Origin: Ochotona curzoniae
Lineage: Eukaryota > Chordata > Mammalia > Lagomorpha > Ochotonidae
Length of the DNA stretch: 64,000 nucleotides
NCBI RefSeq assembly: GCF_017591425.1
Contig: NW_024465885.1
Coordinates: 42,775,001-42,839,000 of the forward strand
Direction: 5' to 3'
The notes beneath the pieces are model-generated. The model had not been told where the DNA came from. It saw only the letters and a list, made by a program, of their open reading frames with translations, and searched no databases. Both the position numbers and the translations under genes were made by a program. Below, piece after piece: positions 37,201-44,474 of this stretch. Every line of letters begins with the position of its first letter. Position 1 is the first letter of the stretch.

Positions 37201-37891
37201 GCAGTGTTCACATCATGAGTGGCCTCCTGATTTACTTTCTTGGTGCACAGAAACCTTTGGCTGCCGCAACATCTTCCGCAAGACCTCTGATTCCAACTGT
37301 GTGACTTCCTCTTCCATGGAGTTCATCCCGGTGCCGCCACCCAGGACCCCCAGGATTGTAAAGAAACTAGAGCCCCATCAGCAGGGGCCTGCAAGCACCT
37401 GCCTCACCTCCAAGGAGGACCCCCTGCTGCTGGACTTGGTGCACTCCTTCGAGTCCGTAGATCGTGATGACTCCACGGAACTGCTGTCCCCATCCCATCA
37501 CTACAGGATCCTGAACTCACCCACGGGCCTGGCCCGCAGGAATTCCAGTGAGCGGACGCTGTCCCCGGGGCCGCCCCCTGGCAGCGGGTCGCTGCTCCAG
37601 ACTTCTCTGCACCCCACTCTGGTCTCCTTTGCCCATGAAGACAAGAGCACCAAAGAAGAGGGTGTGTGTTCCCCACCCCCGGGCACCCCACAGCCACTGG
37701 GCAGCCCACCTTGTGTGAAGAGCCGGGGCAGGTTTCCCATGATGGGCATTGGGCAAATGCTGCGTAAGAGGCACCAGAGCCTGCAGCCGTTGGCGGAGAG
37801 GGCCCTGGAGGCCAGCCTGCCCCCTCTGCAGGCCTCGTCCCCAGGAAGCTTGCCTTTCGACCTGGCAGATGGCATCAAGGGCCAGTGCTAG
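4365..37891 (+). CDS. HUNK: HUNK serine/threonine kinase, seven 3'-terminal coding exons (gene incomplete at 5' end)
   Basis: Joining seven GT-AG-bounded segments gives an open 459-residue C-terminal portion ending in TAG. I recognise it as HUNK, an AMPK/SNF1-family Ser/Thr kinase linked to mammary tumour biology. Visible in order: kinase subdomains IX-XI (residues about 1-85 of this portion, with GVNMYAMLTGTLPF and DPVKRPN), a UBA-like SNF1-homology region (89-142, with EKLGYKNSDVINTVL), a charged linker (143-246), and a Ser/Pro-rich tail (247-459) containing GRFPMMGIGQMLRKRHQ. Human HUNK is 714 residues from memory, so about 255 N-terminal residues, including the glycine loop and catalytic loop, lie upstream of the window. 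No frameshift or internal stop is seen, so the gene looks intact. Introns measure about 8.0, 4.5, 5.0, 3.5, 8.4 and 2.7 kb. Confidence 0.96.
4562..4822. mobile_element. Tigger-type DNA transposon remnant
   Basis: The left part (GTGTCCGTGGGAGGATGTATT) and the right part (TTCATGGCTGGTCACAGGTAA) resemble the ends of a Tigger/mariner-type MITE-like element. Diverged; assigned from memory. Confidence 0.55.
5512..5640. repeat. CA/TA complex microsatellite
   Basis: Runs of ACACACCCAC followed by alternating ATATAC/ATGTAT words. Confidence 0.85.
6185..6300. mobile_element. Ancient L1M-like fragment
   Basis: GTTGCAAGGAAAAAATAGAG and CAGTTTCCCCAAACAGTAG resemble the 3' part of old L1M elements. Weak. 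Confidence 0.35.
6757..7012 (-). mobile_element. CSINE, older antisense copy
   Basis: Inverted tail TTATTTATTTATTTGAAAGATG, then ACTGCCCAAACAGCCACAAC, ending in CACTGTGCCTCAGCACCCAG. Confidence 0.8.
9053..9248. repeat. 196-bp intronic segment, copy 1 of 2
   Basis: The sequence from CAAGAACAGGTGACTCATGG to GGTGAAAGCCAAT recurs at 11511-11706 in direct orientation with 6 substitutions and no indel by my alignment. It contains an AP-1-like TGACTCA. Flanks differ. Confidence 0.92.
9500..9795 (-). mobile_element. CSINE, old and diverged antisense copy
   Basis: Recognisable from CAGAGAGAGAGAGATGTATC, CTCAGATGGCCAGGGCTGGG and the head end ACCTGCCCCTAACC. Strongly diverged from the young copies. 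Confidence 0.7.
9891..10224 (-). mobile_element. CSINE, young full-length antisense copy
   Basis: Poly-T then AAGATTTATTTTTATT, ending in CACCGTGCTGGGCCC. Perfect 15-bp target-site duplication GAAGGTAGTTTCTCT at 9876-9890 and 10225-10239. Confidence 0.95.
10676..10711. repeat. GT microsatellite
   Basis: Two GT runs separated by a CC interruption. Confidence 0.9.
10874..11160 (-). mobile_element. CSINE, antisense copy
   Basis: Inverted tail TTATTTATTTTTACTGCAAAG, body CTTCCATCTGCTAGTTCACTC, and head end GGATTAACCTGTGGAGCC. Confidence 0.88.
11511..11706. repeat. 196-bp intronic segment, copy 2 of 2
   Basis: Direct copy of 9053-9248 with 6 mismatches by eye. The flanking sequence is unrelated, so the duplicated unit has sharp edges. 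Confidence 0.92.
12000..12336 (-). mobile_element. CSINE, young antisense copy upstream of a HUNK exon
   Basis: AGATTTATTTATTTTAATTG through CTGCACTGGGCCCA. 13-bp duplication GAAATGGGGTTTT at 11987-11999 and 12337-12349. Ends 146 bp before the exon at 12483. Confidence 0.94.
12483..12618 (+). CDS. HUNK: HUNK coding exon (likely exon 6), kinase subdomain XI
   Basis: 136 bp, acceptor GATGTCTTCCAG, donor GTAAGA. It completes the split Gly codon, then reads AINFLRSLLEPDPVKRPN and continues through a helix (ALANRWLNEN) to YPN, ending with two bases of an Arg codon. The invariant Arg of subdomain XI is the R of DPVKRPN. This closes the kinase domain. A CSINE ends 146 bp upstream of the acceptor, and a long GT-rich tract starts about 275 bp downstream of the donor. 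Confidence 0.96.
12893..13242. repeat. Long diverged GT-rich tract ending in a pure GT run
   Basis: About 350 bp of TGTGT/TGCAT/TATGT words ending in an uninterrupted GT run (13212-13242). It lies in the intron just downstream of the exon ending 12618, so the pre-mRNA is GU-rich. Confidence 0.92.
14605..14907 (-). mobile_element. CSINE, antisense copy
   Basis: TTGGAAAGGTAGATTTCACAG, CTTCCATCTGTTGCTTCATTC, and head end GCCACCATACTGGCCCC. Confidence 0.86.
15433..15662 (-). mobile_element. CSINE, internally shortened antisense copy with flanking duplications
   Basis: Both ends are present (TTTATTTATTTTATTAGAAAG and ACCGCGCTGGGCCC), but about 100 bp between GTGCAGGGTCC and GGCACCCATATGG is missing. 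15-bp duplication at 15418-15432 and 15663-15677 with one mismatch. Confidence 0.88.
15871..16022. repeat. 33-bp-period minisatellite of inverted CCAAT boxes
   Basis: Five units, with the TTGG core at 15881, 15914, 15947, 15980 and 16013, so the spacing is exactly 33 bp each time. Core words are GGTTGGCC, GATTGGTC, GATTGGCC, GATTGGCC and TAATTGGC. On the minus strand, units read CCAAT-type motifs. Located in a HUNK intron. Confidence 0.93.
16733..16762. repeat. TGAA microsatellite
   Basis: Short GAATGAATGAATT-type run. Confidence 0.8.
17147..17309 (+). CDS. HUNK: HUNK coding exon (likely exon 7), UBA-like SNF1-homology region
   Basis: 163 bp, acceptor CTCGGCCCGGCAG, donor GTAAGC. It finishes a split Arg codon, then encodes 54 residues beginning ISLEDLSPSVV and ending LNKKLERYLSG. 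The LGYKNSDVINTVL and ACHILAIYFLL segments resemble the three-helix UBA-like domain that follows the kinase domain in AMPK-related kinases such as MARK and SNF1. In that family this region packs on the kinase domain and affects activity; this is family knowledge, not shown here. The exon and domain boundaries coincide. It ends in phase 0. Confidence 0.96.
17649..17955 (+). mobile_element. CSINE, old sense copy
   Basis: Head-like GTCTGGCACAATAGCTAGGA, body landmarks, and the tail TAATAAATTAAGAAGCTAAA. Diverged. Confidence 0.65.
18033..18110 (+). mobile_element. Possible CSINE head fragment
   Basis: GAGGCCAGCACTGTGGC resembles the CSINE head, but the sequence diverges rapidly afterwards. Confidence 0.35.
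18300..18445. mobile_element. Ancient interspersed repeat fragment, family unresolved
   Basis: GTGGTGCTGGAGGCTGAGAG followed by AGAGCTTGGTGCCAGCACC resembles a common old mammalian repeat. Confidence 0.4.
18488..18770 (-). mobile_element. CSINE, old antisense copy
   Basis: GTCTTCCATCTGCTGGTTCA, CCAGGAGCCTGGAGCTCC, and head end CTTAACTGCTAGGCCACAC. Confidence 0.7.
19316..19623 (+). mobile_element. CSINE, sense copy
   Basis: GGAGGGGCTGGCGTTGTGGC start and a CTTTCAAATAGTTATT tail followed by poly(A). Confidence 0.85.
21464..21688 (-). mobile_element. CSINE, antisense copy, internally shortened
   Basis: TATTTATTTATTTGGAAGTT to CCCACTGTGTCACAGAGCTG. About 225 bp instead of about 310. Confidence 0.8.
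21700..22042 (-). mobile_element. CSINE, young antisense copy
   Basis: Poly-T, AAGATTTATTTTATTTTTAT, ending in ACACCGTCGGGCCC. Possible duplication TCATGTCTT/TCATATCTT. Confidence 0.92.
22331..22414 (+). CDS. HUNK: HUNK coding exon (likely exon 8), symmetric 84-bp exon
   Basis: 84 bp, acceptor TTTTCCCTGGCAG, donor GTGAGT. It is phase 0 at both ends and encodes 28 residues: KSDLQDSVCYKTQLYQIEKC then RAATEPYE. It forms part of the linker after the UBA-like region. Because it is symmetric, skipping it would keep the frame. Confidence 0.94.
22780..23420 (+). mobile_element. L2-like LINE fragment
   Basis: The words CTGCATGTTGTCTGCTCCAT, GGCAGCCAGAAGTAG and, at the end, GCACTTAGCAAATGTCTACTA resemble the 3' part of L2. 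Old and diverged; assigned from memory. Confidence 0.55.
24968..25284 (-). mobile_element. CSINE, antisense copy
   Basis: TTATTTATGTTTATTGGAAAG to GATACCACACTGGCTCCCC. Confidence 0.86.
25916..25963 (+). CDS. HUNK: HUNK coding exon (likely exon 9), 48-bp microexon-like
   Basis: Only 48 bp, encoding ASLDTWTRDLEFHGVQ. Acceptor GCTGCTTTTCACAG, donor GTAAGC, phase 0 at both ends. The 16 residues match HUNK (human reads DLEFHAVQ from memory, so one Ala-to-Gly change). It is easily missed by ORF scanning. Like the preceding exon it can be skipped without a frameshift. Confidence 0.93.
26246..26549 (-). mobile_element. CSINE, antisense copy, about 300 bp downstream of the 48-bp HUNK exon
   Basis: TTTTATTTTATTCATCTTGA to CCACTGTGCCACAATGCTGG. 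Confidence 0.83.
28013..28255 (-). repeat. Tandem duplication, period 124 bp, in the L1 3' UTR
   Basis: AGTCTCCATT starts at 28013 and again at 28137. Both units share ACATCCCC(C/A)TAAATGAAAAG and CCATGAAGTTAA landmarks, with substitutions and small indels. Confidence 0.85.
28996..29512 (-). pseudogene. L1 ORF1 (RNA-binding protein) remnant, frameshifted
   Basis: ATG at 29512 opens MATSEFTEEDIEKMGD and a Lys/Glu-rich coiled-coil stretch. The frame is lost at about 29280 and resumes in another frame with DTIKRPIIRVMGATEGAERE and PNLEKELGNKIQEGHRTPN. The C-terminal domain continues towards about 28560 with further stops, for example after EWSDISRF. In intact L1 this encodes the trimeric RNA-binding chaperone; this copy cannot. 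Confidence 0.85.
31258..31595 (-). mobile_element. CSINE, young antisense copy
   Basis: Poly-T, AAGATTTATTTTTATTA, ending CACCGCGCCGGGCCC. Perfect 15-bp duplication GATCCTTCAGTTTTT at 31248-31262 and 31596-31610. Confidence 0.95.
31851..32182 (+). mobile_element. CSINE, older sense copy
   Basis: GGGGCTAGTGCTATGGTTTG to TTAATAAATTGAATG and a short A-run. Confidence 0.8.
32437..32513. repeat. 39-bp tandem duplication
   Basis: GTTCTGGAACACACAGGGGC starts at 32437 and 32476. The two units differ by one C. Confidence 0.92.
33690..33800. mobile_element. Ancient mammalian-wide repeat (MIR/L2-type) fragment
   Basis: AAGTGCCTGGCTGTATGCCA and the following TGAAGTTGAATACATAG recall the shared core of old mammalian repeats. 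Weak. Confidence 0.4.
34361..34541 (+). CDS. HUNK: HUNK coding exon (likely exon 10), basic linker
   Basis: 181 bp, acceptor TTTCTGTCCTGCAG, donor GTGGGC. Phase 0 in, phase 1 out. It starts DKKPKEQEKRADFLPRPFSK, runs through a Pro-rich segment (HKPPPASLTSP) and ends KASKSSFPDK plus the first base of a Glu codon. The Lys/Pro-rich composition suggests a disordered linker. This exon looks less conserved than its neighbours compared with the human protein recalled from memory. The donor GTGGGC is the weakest in the window. Confidence 0.95.
34700..34960. repeat. Imperfect tandem repeat, about 105-123 bp unit
   Basis: ATCAGAGCTGGGAGT (34708) and ATCAGAGCTGAGAGT (34831), plus GTTGGGTGCAGAAATACAGA (34776) and GTTGGGTGCAAGAATACAGA (34880), indicate about two diverged units. 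Confidence 0.75.
35160..35290. repeat. CATGTG/GGCTAC-rich low-complexity repeat
   Basis: Repeated GCTACATGT, GTAGGCTAC and CTACATGTGGGCTACAC words, partly in inverted arrangement. Confidence 0.7.
37251..37891 (+). CDS. HUNK: HUNK terminal coding exon (likely exon 11), Ser/Pro-rich C-terminal tail
   Basis: 641 coding bp from acceptor TTCTTGGTGCACAG to stop TAG 37889-37891. It completes the split Glu codon, then TFGCRNIFRKTSDSN and 212 full codons ending ADGIKGQC. Features seen: MEFIPVPPPRTPRIVKK, the stretch SFESVDRDDSTELLSPSHHY, a basophilic ARRNSSERTLSP cluster (possible phosphosites, inference) and GRFPMMGIGQMLRKRHQ near the end. Open sequence continues upstream of the acceptor in the same frame to ATG 36764, but that is intron and not part of the protein. 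Confidence 0.96.
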
Positions 37892-39959
37892 CTAGGGGGC
37901 CTGGTGGAGTCTGAGGCTCTCTGAGGAGAGAAGACCTCACAGGTGCACCCTTCTGCCACCCCAGCCAGGAAACATCCAAAATGCACAGACTCCGAGCCTG
38001 TAGCACGCGAGCCTCTGCCAGGGACCCCTGGACATGGCAAGGAAAACTGGCTGCAAGCACAGCCATTTCAATCATGCCATCCTCTTCCTCTGCCCACTTC
38101 CTCTGCAGGAAAAGTGTGGGGAGAGGGTCCCTGGGCCACTGCCAGGACAGTCACTATATCCTCCTCTATGTCCTCACTTCAGCTGGCCTCACTCACATGG
38201 GGACCCACAGCATGACAAAGACCACAGGCTCCTTGGTGGGGGATCCTTCCAAGGCCACAGGGAACTCCCAAGCCAGAGAGAGCAAGCTACAGGAGGAGCT
38301 TTGGACAAAGAGGAAACCATTGGGAACCTTGATGAAAGAAAACAGCTAAAGAGTGCACTCATTTCCCGAACACGATTTTGACAGATTTATTTTTTAATGC
38401 TTCAGTTGCAACTTGCTCATGGTTGAATGATCTTCCAAAAAGATCTCTTACTTTGGGATATGGCTAAATGGAAATGACTTCATGTTTGAGAACACCAGGC
38501 TGTAGCCATGAAAAGCTGTTCCACCAAGTGTGTGCCTCACCAGAAGTTCTGCCGGCATTGGCAGCTGCAGGGCCAGTGGCCCATGGGGACCCAGGACCCC
38601 AGCTACCTTGTGTTTGTCCCCACTGTGTCAACATAGCCCCCCCCCCCCCATCCTCCCAAGAGAGCCCGGTTGCAGCTGGCTCCTTAGGAAGAAACACAAG
38701 GATGGCCATGGCAGAATTTGGATGACCAGAAGACCCTGTTTCTTCTGTGTGCTTCCAGAAGCAGGTGTGGTTTGCAGCTCATGTTGTTCACTGTGAACTG
38801 CCTGGCAGAGAACATGGCCAAGTACAAGATGGTCTTCTTCCCTGGAACAAACAGCTTTTCTCCAGCAGGGTCCCCAAAGTGTTGTGTCTTCACACCTTTG
38901 CCAAGGATTGAACCAAAGAGGTGTCTGTGGTTTTGTGTCCTACGTGTGTTTTGTGGACCCCAGTGGTGTCTTGACCGTCACGAGCTAGAGCCAGATGGGG
39001 GCTACCTCCACACGGGCCACATGGATGACAGAGAGCAGGGTGGCAAGGAAGGTGCCTGGCACAGGGTGCATAGCCGGTCGTTTAGATGAACAGCCTGGTG
39101 GCTCAGAGTCTTTGATGACATCAGTACTGTGGCCATCGCAGGCTGGCTTTGCAGTTCTTGGTGGAGTCCACAGTGTGCCAGCATCCTTGCCCACTGCAAG
39201 CCAATGACATTTGCCTGGAGGCCAGCCCTGGCTGGAGAGTGGCCGAGTGGATCTTGGTTTCTCATCAGCCAGTGACATTCGTCCATTGACCCTGCGCATC
39301 TCCAGGTGAACAAGGAGACGACACATCTTTGGCTGCCCCCAGGAGTGACTGAGAAACCTCTGTGCTGGGTGCCCATGGTGGGAACCTAGGGCTGTTGAAG
39401 CCCTTCCTGGGGACTGGCTGGAGCTGCGGTGGGGGGTTGCTCCAACTCCAGGGTACACTAGGAGGAAGGGCAAACTCCTGGGTGCTGATGTTCCTTTCCT
39501 ATGGACCAAAGTGCAGGATTTCACCTAGAAAAGGGAACCGATTAAAGCAGAGAGAAGAAAGAACTCCTCTGTCAGATGTTTCTTCTCATCGGACCCAGGA
39601 TGCTGGGACTTCCGATCATCGCAGGGGGTTCCTTTTGGGAGGATGGTTTCCAGCTGCAGCTGTTCTACCCTGTCAGCTCGCCGGGTGTGTGCCTGTAGGT
39701 GGTGGTGAGCTTTCTGTAGCCCCTTTTGTCTTTTTATTTTTTCGTTTTCTTTCTCCCCTCACCCCTTCTCCAAGAACGCACGCCTTCTCCGTGCTGCTGG
39801 TAGCCCAGAGAGAACCTGTCTCCCATCTACATGAGTTTCAGGGGTAGCGGCTGCATCCTGCCCCTCATGGTTGTTGCAGTTTGGTTACATGGATTTGAAC
39901 TCAGGTTTATTCCAGTAAGCACGAAGGCAGAGTGAGGAAGGGGATAAACTGTGAGTACT

Positions 39960-39987
39960 GTGTGTGTGTGTGTGCGCGCGCGCGCAC
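39960..39987. repeat. Alternating GT/GC run in HUNK 3' UTR
   Basis: 28 bp of strictly alternating purine-pyrimidine: (GT)n followed by (GC)n. This is a sequence type able to adopt Z-form. Confidence 0.9.
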
Positions 39988-40299
39988 AAACATGTGTGAT
40001 AGCACCTGACGAATCTATGTAACCAAGTCAATGGAGAAATGATTAATGCTTTATTATTTTATTATATTTATATGGAAGACTTGACCAGCCCTTTGGAAAG
40101 TATGAGGTGTGTTGTCTGTCTGACCTGTGAGTGTCTTCCATCGGCCCGTGCCTGTGATCTCCACCAGTGGAAACCACAGGGCTGCTGTCACGTGAAGCTC
40201 GGGAGGAAAAAGTCCATTGTAAATGTATGATTCGGTCGGGAGTCAGGACTGTATTTATGTCACTGTGATTGAATACATGTACTTTTGTAATGACTGTGA

Positions 40300-40305
40300 A
40301 ATACA
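40300..40305 (+). terminator. HUNK: Candidate HUNK polyadenylation signal (AATACA variant)
   Basis: AATACA lies in an AT-rich context, with a second copy 28 bp upstream at 40272 and a T-rich then GTTGT-containing downstream element. AATACA is a known weak variant of AATAAA. The exact cleavage site is inferred. Confidence 0.45.
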
Positions 40306-40989
40306 TTTTTCCATCACTGTGACTGCTTCTTTATTTGGTTGTAAGACTGGGAACATGGAACACATGACAGCTAGCACCGTGTTTTCCTGAAAGCTCAAGA
40401 CTCCGCCTGCACCATCTCACTTGAAATAGGTGCACCTGTGAAAGTCTGACTGGCTTGCTGCCAGTGAGGACTGGCATTTTCCACCTTAAGGGAAATCCAC
40501 AGGGATCTCCACAGGGACTCTTGATAAAAATGGCACAGAGGAGAGGATGCTTGTGACCATGACTTCTGAATGGTGTCCTTGTCTTAGGCTTGGTCAAGGG
40601 CAGGGCAAGTGTGCTGGGCTGGGATTTGGAAGCTGGGATTGGCTGCTGGGACTGTCCTAGTTGTTACTTCGTAACTATTCACAGCTGTTTTTCCTATTGG
40701 CCAGCTTCTACCCTCTGTTCCTGTCCCGGTGGGAAAGCTTCCTGCCCCTGTCATTTTGTATCCAGAGGATAACAGAAGAAGAGTCTAATTCCGATGACAG
40801 CTTTCCTTGTAGGAATCACTGCACTTTAAAGCAATAGGGGACCTGACTTGCTTTGGTACAACACCAGCCTTTTGTCTTTTCTTTGAATTACAGTAGTATA
40901 TAATGAATGCTTTGTTTAATTGAAATTTAAAACAAAGTTTGATAAAACGGAATTTGCAGCAAAAACCGATACATGTAGGCATTTCTTTC

Positions 40990-41470
40990 TTGAAGGGGAT
41001 GTGCTGGCTTTGCACGACATGATGTCCTCCAGTTGCATTCATTTTTCTGCAAATGGTATGATTCTGTTCTTTTTGATGGCTGGATAATATTCCATTGTGT
41101 GTGTATATAATTTATCCATTCAGCTAATAAGGGACGCCTTGGTTAATTCCATTTGTTGTCTCTTGCATGCAGTACTGCCATCAACATGGTGGTGCAGCTA
41201 TCTGTTTAATAAATGTGGTCATGTCTTTGGGGTCTATACCCAGGAGGAAATATATCAGAGACTACTGATCATACAGCAAGTCTATTTCTAGTTTCTTAGG
41301 AACTCCCCACACTGTTTTCCACAGTTAATGGCATTAGTGGCTGCACTAATTCACATTCCCACAAAGACTATCAGAGCCCCCCTTTCCCCACTTCCTTGCT
41401 GGCATCCTTGCTTGCTCTGTCTTTTGGATAAGAGCCATCGTGGTGGAGATGATATGACATTTCATTGTCA
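40990..41470 (-). mobile_element. L1 ORF2 3'-region fragment (antisense)
   Basis: GGCTGGATAATATTCCATTG, GGTCTATACCCAGGAGGAAA and CCACACTGTTTTCCACAG are classic antisense landmarks of the ORF2 C-terminal part. Diverged, with no open frame. Confidence 0.8.
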
Positions 41471-41689
41471 ACACCAGGCTTTTTGAAGAAGAGAAGACTG
41501 GGGTCCCAGATCATTTAAAGATGGCTGGGGCGGGGAGAGTCCACAAGTCAGCTGGCATCAGGGCTGGTCTGGGCACATCACTGTACCCCCAAAGCAAAGC
41601 CACTGCTGTGGCTTGAGGGGCGATCTGCAGTGGATCAAGTTGCCATGACAGCAAGGACTTTCAAGGTCCCTACGAGGACCAGGTCTTGG

Positions 41690-42000
41690 CATGGTTTATT
41701 TTAGAATTATTTGTGAGGCAGGATTACAGAGAGAAGGGGAGACAGAGAGCTCCTCCCTCTGCTGCTTCACTCCCACAAATGACCACAATGGCCAGACCTG
41801 GACCAGTTTGAAGCCAGGAGTTTATTCTGCGTCTCCCATGTGGGTGCAGGCTCCCAAACCTTGGGCCACCTCTGCTACTTTCCTAGCCACAAGCAGGGAG
41901 CCGGATTGGAAGTGAAGCAGCTGGGACATGAACCAGCATCCACATGGGATGCCAGTGCCGTGGGTAGGGGCCCAGCTCACTGCACCATGATGCTCTCCCC
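41690..42000 (-). mobile_element. CSINE, antisense copy
   Basis: TTATTTTAGAATTATTTGTG, CTCCCATGTGGGTGCAGG, CATGGGATGCCAGTGCC. Confidence 0.82.
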
Positions 42001-42770
42001 CAGGTCTTCCATTTTTAAGGTAGTCTCCAGATTGTGGCCCTTCTTCATATTCAGCACATCATTCTCGGGCCAGCCACCATTGCTCTGGGACCCTGCATTC
42101 TCCAACATATCTCCCAAGTAGGCAACAGCCCCTGCACAACTGTGTTACCTGCATCAGCTGTTAAAAGGTGACTGGGTTTTAGTGGATGAAGTCGATACAG
42201 CATGTTTCTATAAAGCCTGATCATAAAATGAGACTTCCCTCCCCTCAAAAAGCCAAACTGACCTCGTTTTAGGGGGAGTTGGAAATCTCCAGGTTATTGT
42301 ATTCATTCTCGGTGAGAGTAATTCAAACCAGTCCTGGGAGCCGGTTCAATTTCATGTCATCACTTCTCAATGAAAGGAGTATATTTCCTGAGTAGTAGGC
42401 GAGCGTATTCTTTGTGGCAGGTTTTTGGTTTTGTCAAGGGAGCTTTTCAGACATCTGGTTCTAAAGACAAATCGGGCCCAGATTTGTGCTTTTTTTTTTC
42501 TGAGCACGTGTTCTCGTGACACACAGCTCTGAGGTCTGATGTCTGTGGGCACCCAGGGACAGTAAGGGGAGGGAAGGGATGGGCTGAGGAGAGGCGGAGT
42601 ATCAGAAGAGAAGCTGAGTGGCAGGCCAAGCTTTGTGATCTCCGCACACAGGTCTTCTGGTTTGAGCTGGGGTTCAAGGGAGCAGGAACTTTAGTGGCAA
42701 AAGGTTAATTTGATAGGAAGCAGATGTCCCTGAAAGATTAATTGGAATTGAGTGGTTGAAAAGATGGCAT

Positions 42771-43100
42771 GGGACCATTATGGCATAGCCAGTAAAGCCA
42801 CCACCTGCATTGCCAGCATCCCATATGGGCACCGGTTTGTGCCCTGGCTACTCAATTGCCAATCCAGCTCTCCACTCATGGCCTGGGAAAAGCAGCAGAA
42901 GATGGCCTAAGTACTTCTGCCCCTACCACTAATGTGGGAGACCTAGAAGAAGCTCCTGGTCCTGGCTTCAGCCTTGTCTCTGGCCCTGGCCCTGGTCAGG
43001 TCCTGGCTTTTGCAACTATGCAAGAAATTAATCAGAGAATGAAAGATTTTTCTGTTTCTTTCCTTTTTTCTGTTACTCTGACTTTAAAAAAACAAATAAG
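42771..43100 (+). mobile_element. CSINE, older sense copy
   Basis: GGGACCATTATGGCATAGCC, CATCCCATATGGGCACCGG, and the tail GTTACTCTGACTTTAAAA. Confidence 0.82.
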
Positions 43101-44474
43101 CTTGAAGATGGGGCATTGCCAAGGCATAATGCTAGGAAACTGTTACAGGTAAAAAAATAAAATATATACGTGAGTCTGACTGACCTAAGAGCCTGAGCTA
43201 CTTGGATTCCCTACTTGGAAAATGGCCCATGAACAACAGTTTAGCTTGTACTTGAATCATAGATCATGACACAAATTATTTATTCTAAGGCTCATGACCA
43301 TAGGCGGCTGGCAAAGGGCAGCTGTTTGTAAACGTTCACTGGGAGCGAGTTGGATAGTTAATTCGTGGCAGGATGGACAAGCTTGCCTGCTCTTGCTCCC
43401 TTCTCCAGGGTTCATCTCACGAGTTAACTGATGTATTAGGTGTGCTAGGCTCTGCCATGAAAATAGATCACGTGCTGATTTCTGGTTGCTGTCCAACCCC
43501 AGTGTTTGTAAGTCCTGGCTGACTCCCATGCAGCTGTCTTCCACGTGGTGACGGGGCTCCATGCCCCACCCATCGAAATGAAACTTCTCCAACAGCTGCA
43601 GCAAAGAAAGGGCAAGCTCGGGTGTTTCCCATAAGGCCTTGAAGCGCTTGGTGAGGTGGGTGGGGAAGGGTCACATCACTGCCCTTGAAACAAGTTGGAA
43701 CTAGTCCCCTAGCATTGCCTTTGAATGAGAGCCTAGGAAACTTGACTAATGTATCTACCTCTTTAGGGGAAGTACAGCTGGCCGGCCTTGGAAAGTCTCC
43801 TAAAATTGGACTGGCCTTTCCCTCATTGTCACATAATTACAGCACTGAAGGATGACGTTTGTTAAAGAGATTGGCATGGCAAATCTTAGAATCACTTAGT
43901 TGCATACATTTAACCCCTGACTCCCAGTGCCATGGAATGTGACTGTGGAGCCAGACAGGTGAACTGAAATGGGGCCATTTATGGCTTGGTGTTCTTGGGC
44001 AGAGAGAAGTTGGCACAAGAAGCAACCCCAGGCAGAGGAAAGACCAGCGGAGGGTACAATGAGAAGATGGCTAAGGAAAGAGGTCTCTGGGAAACTCCAC
44101 CTGCCAACACCTTGATCTTGGGGTGCCAATCTCTCGAACCTTGAAGAAATGCACTTCACTTGGTTGGACCTCCATGCTGTGTGCCGTGCAGTGGCTGCCC
44201 AAGTATTGACTAACAAGTTTTCACAAGTTGAGTTCCAGATGCTAAGTTCCACTCACCAGTTCTGACACATGCACTCTACGGTCAAATCACAGATCCTGTG
44301 ATTTTCACAGTGGTTGGAATTCTGAGTCTAGTGATCCGGTTGGGGTGGGGGAGGGTCCCCAAAGAAATCTCATTAGTGGTGGTTCCAACGTGACTCCTGT
44401 GTGTGCCAGCCAGTGCAGGGTCCAGTTCAGACCCACATGGGTGCAGGGGACTGAGCACTCGGGCAATACAGGTA

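Larger units (their letters stand above)
34542..37250 (+). other. HUNK: HUNK last intron (about 2.7 kb)
   Basis: No CSINE is present. It begins with an imperfect minisatellite-like block (34700-34960) and a stretch rich in repeated CATGTG/GGCTAC words (35160-35290). The remainder, 35300-37250, is moderately GC-rich and without a feature I recognise. Confidence 0.8.
37892..40320 (+). other. HUNK: HUNK 3' UTR (end inferred)
   Basis: About 2.4 kb follows the stop codon with no CSINE insertion, unlike the rest of the window, which fits an exonic UTR under constraint. It holds a C13 homopolymer (38637-38649), an AT-rich segment (40038-40080) and a 28-bp alternating GT/GC run (39960-39987). I see no AATAAA. 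The AATACA variant occurs at 40272-40277 and 40300-40305, followed by a T/GT-rich element at about 40329-40343, so cleavage near 40.32 kb is my best estimate. Confidence 0.65.

Noticed and set aside
36764..37250. Open frame continuing 5' of the last HUNK exon, making a 375-codon ORF
   Set aside because: A good acceptor at 37249-37250 and HUNK homology starting exactly there show that the upstream part is intron.
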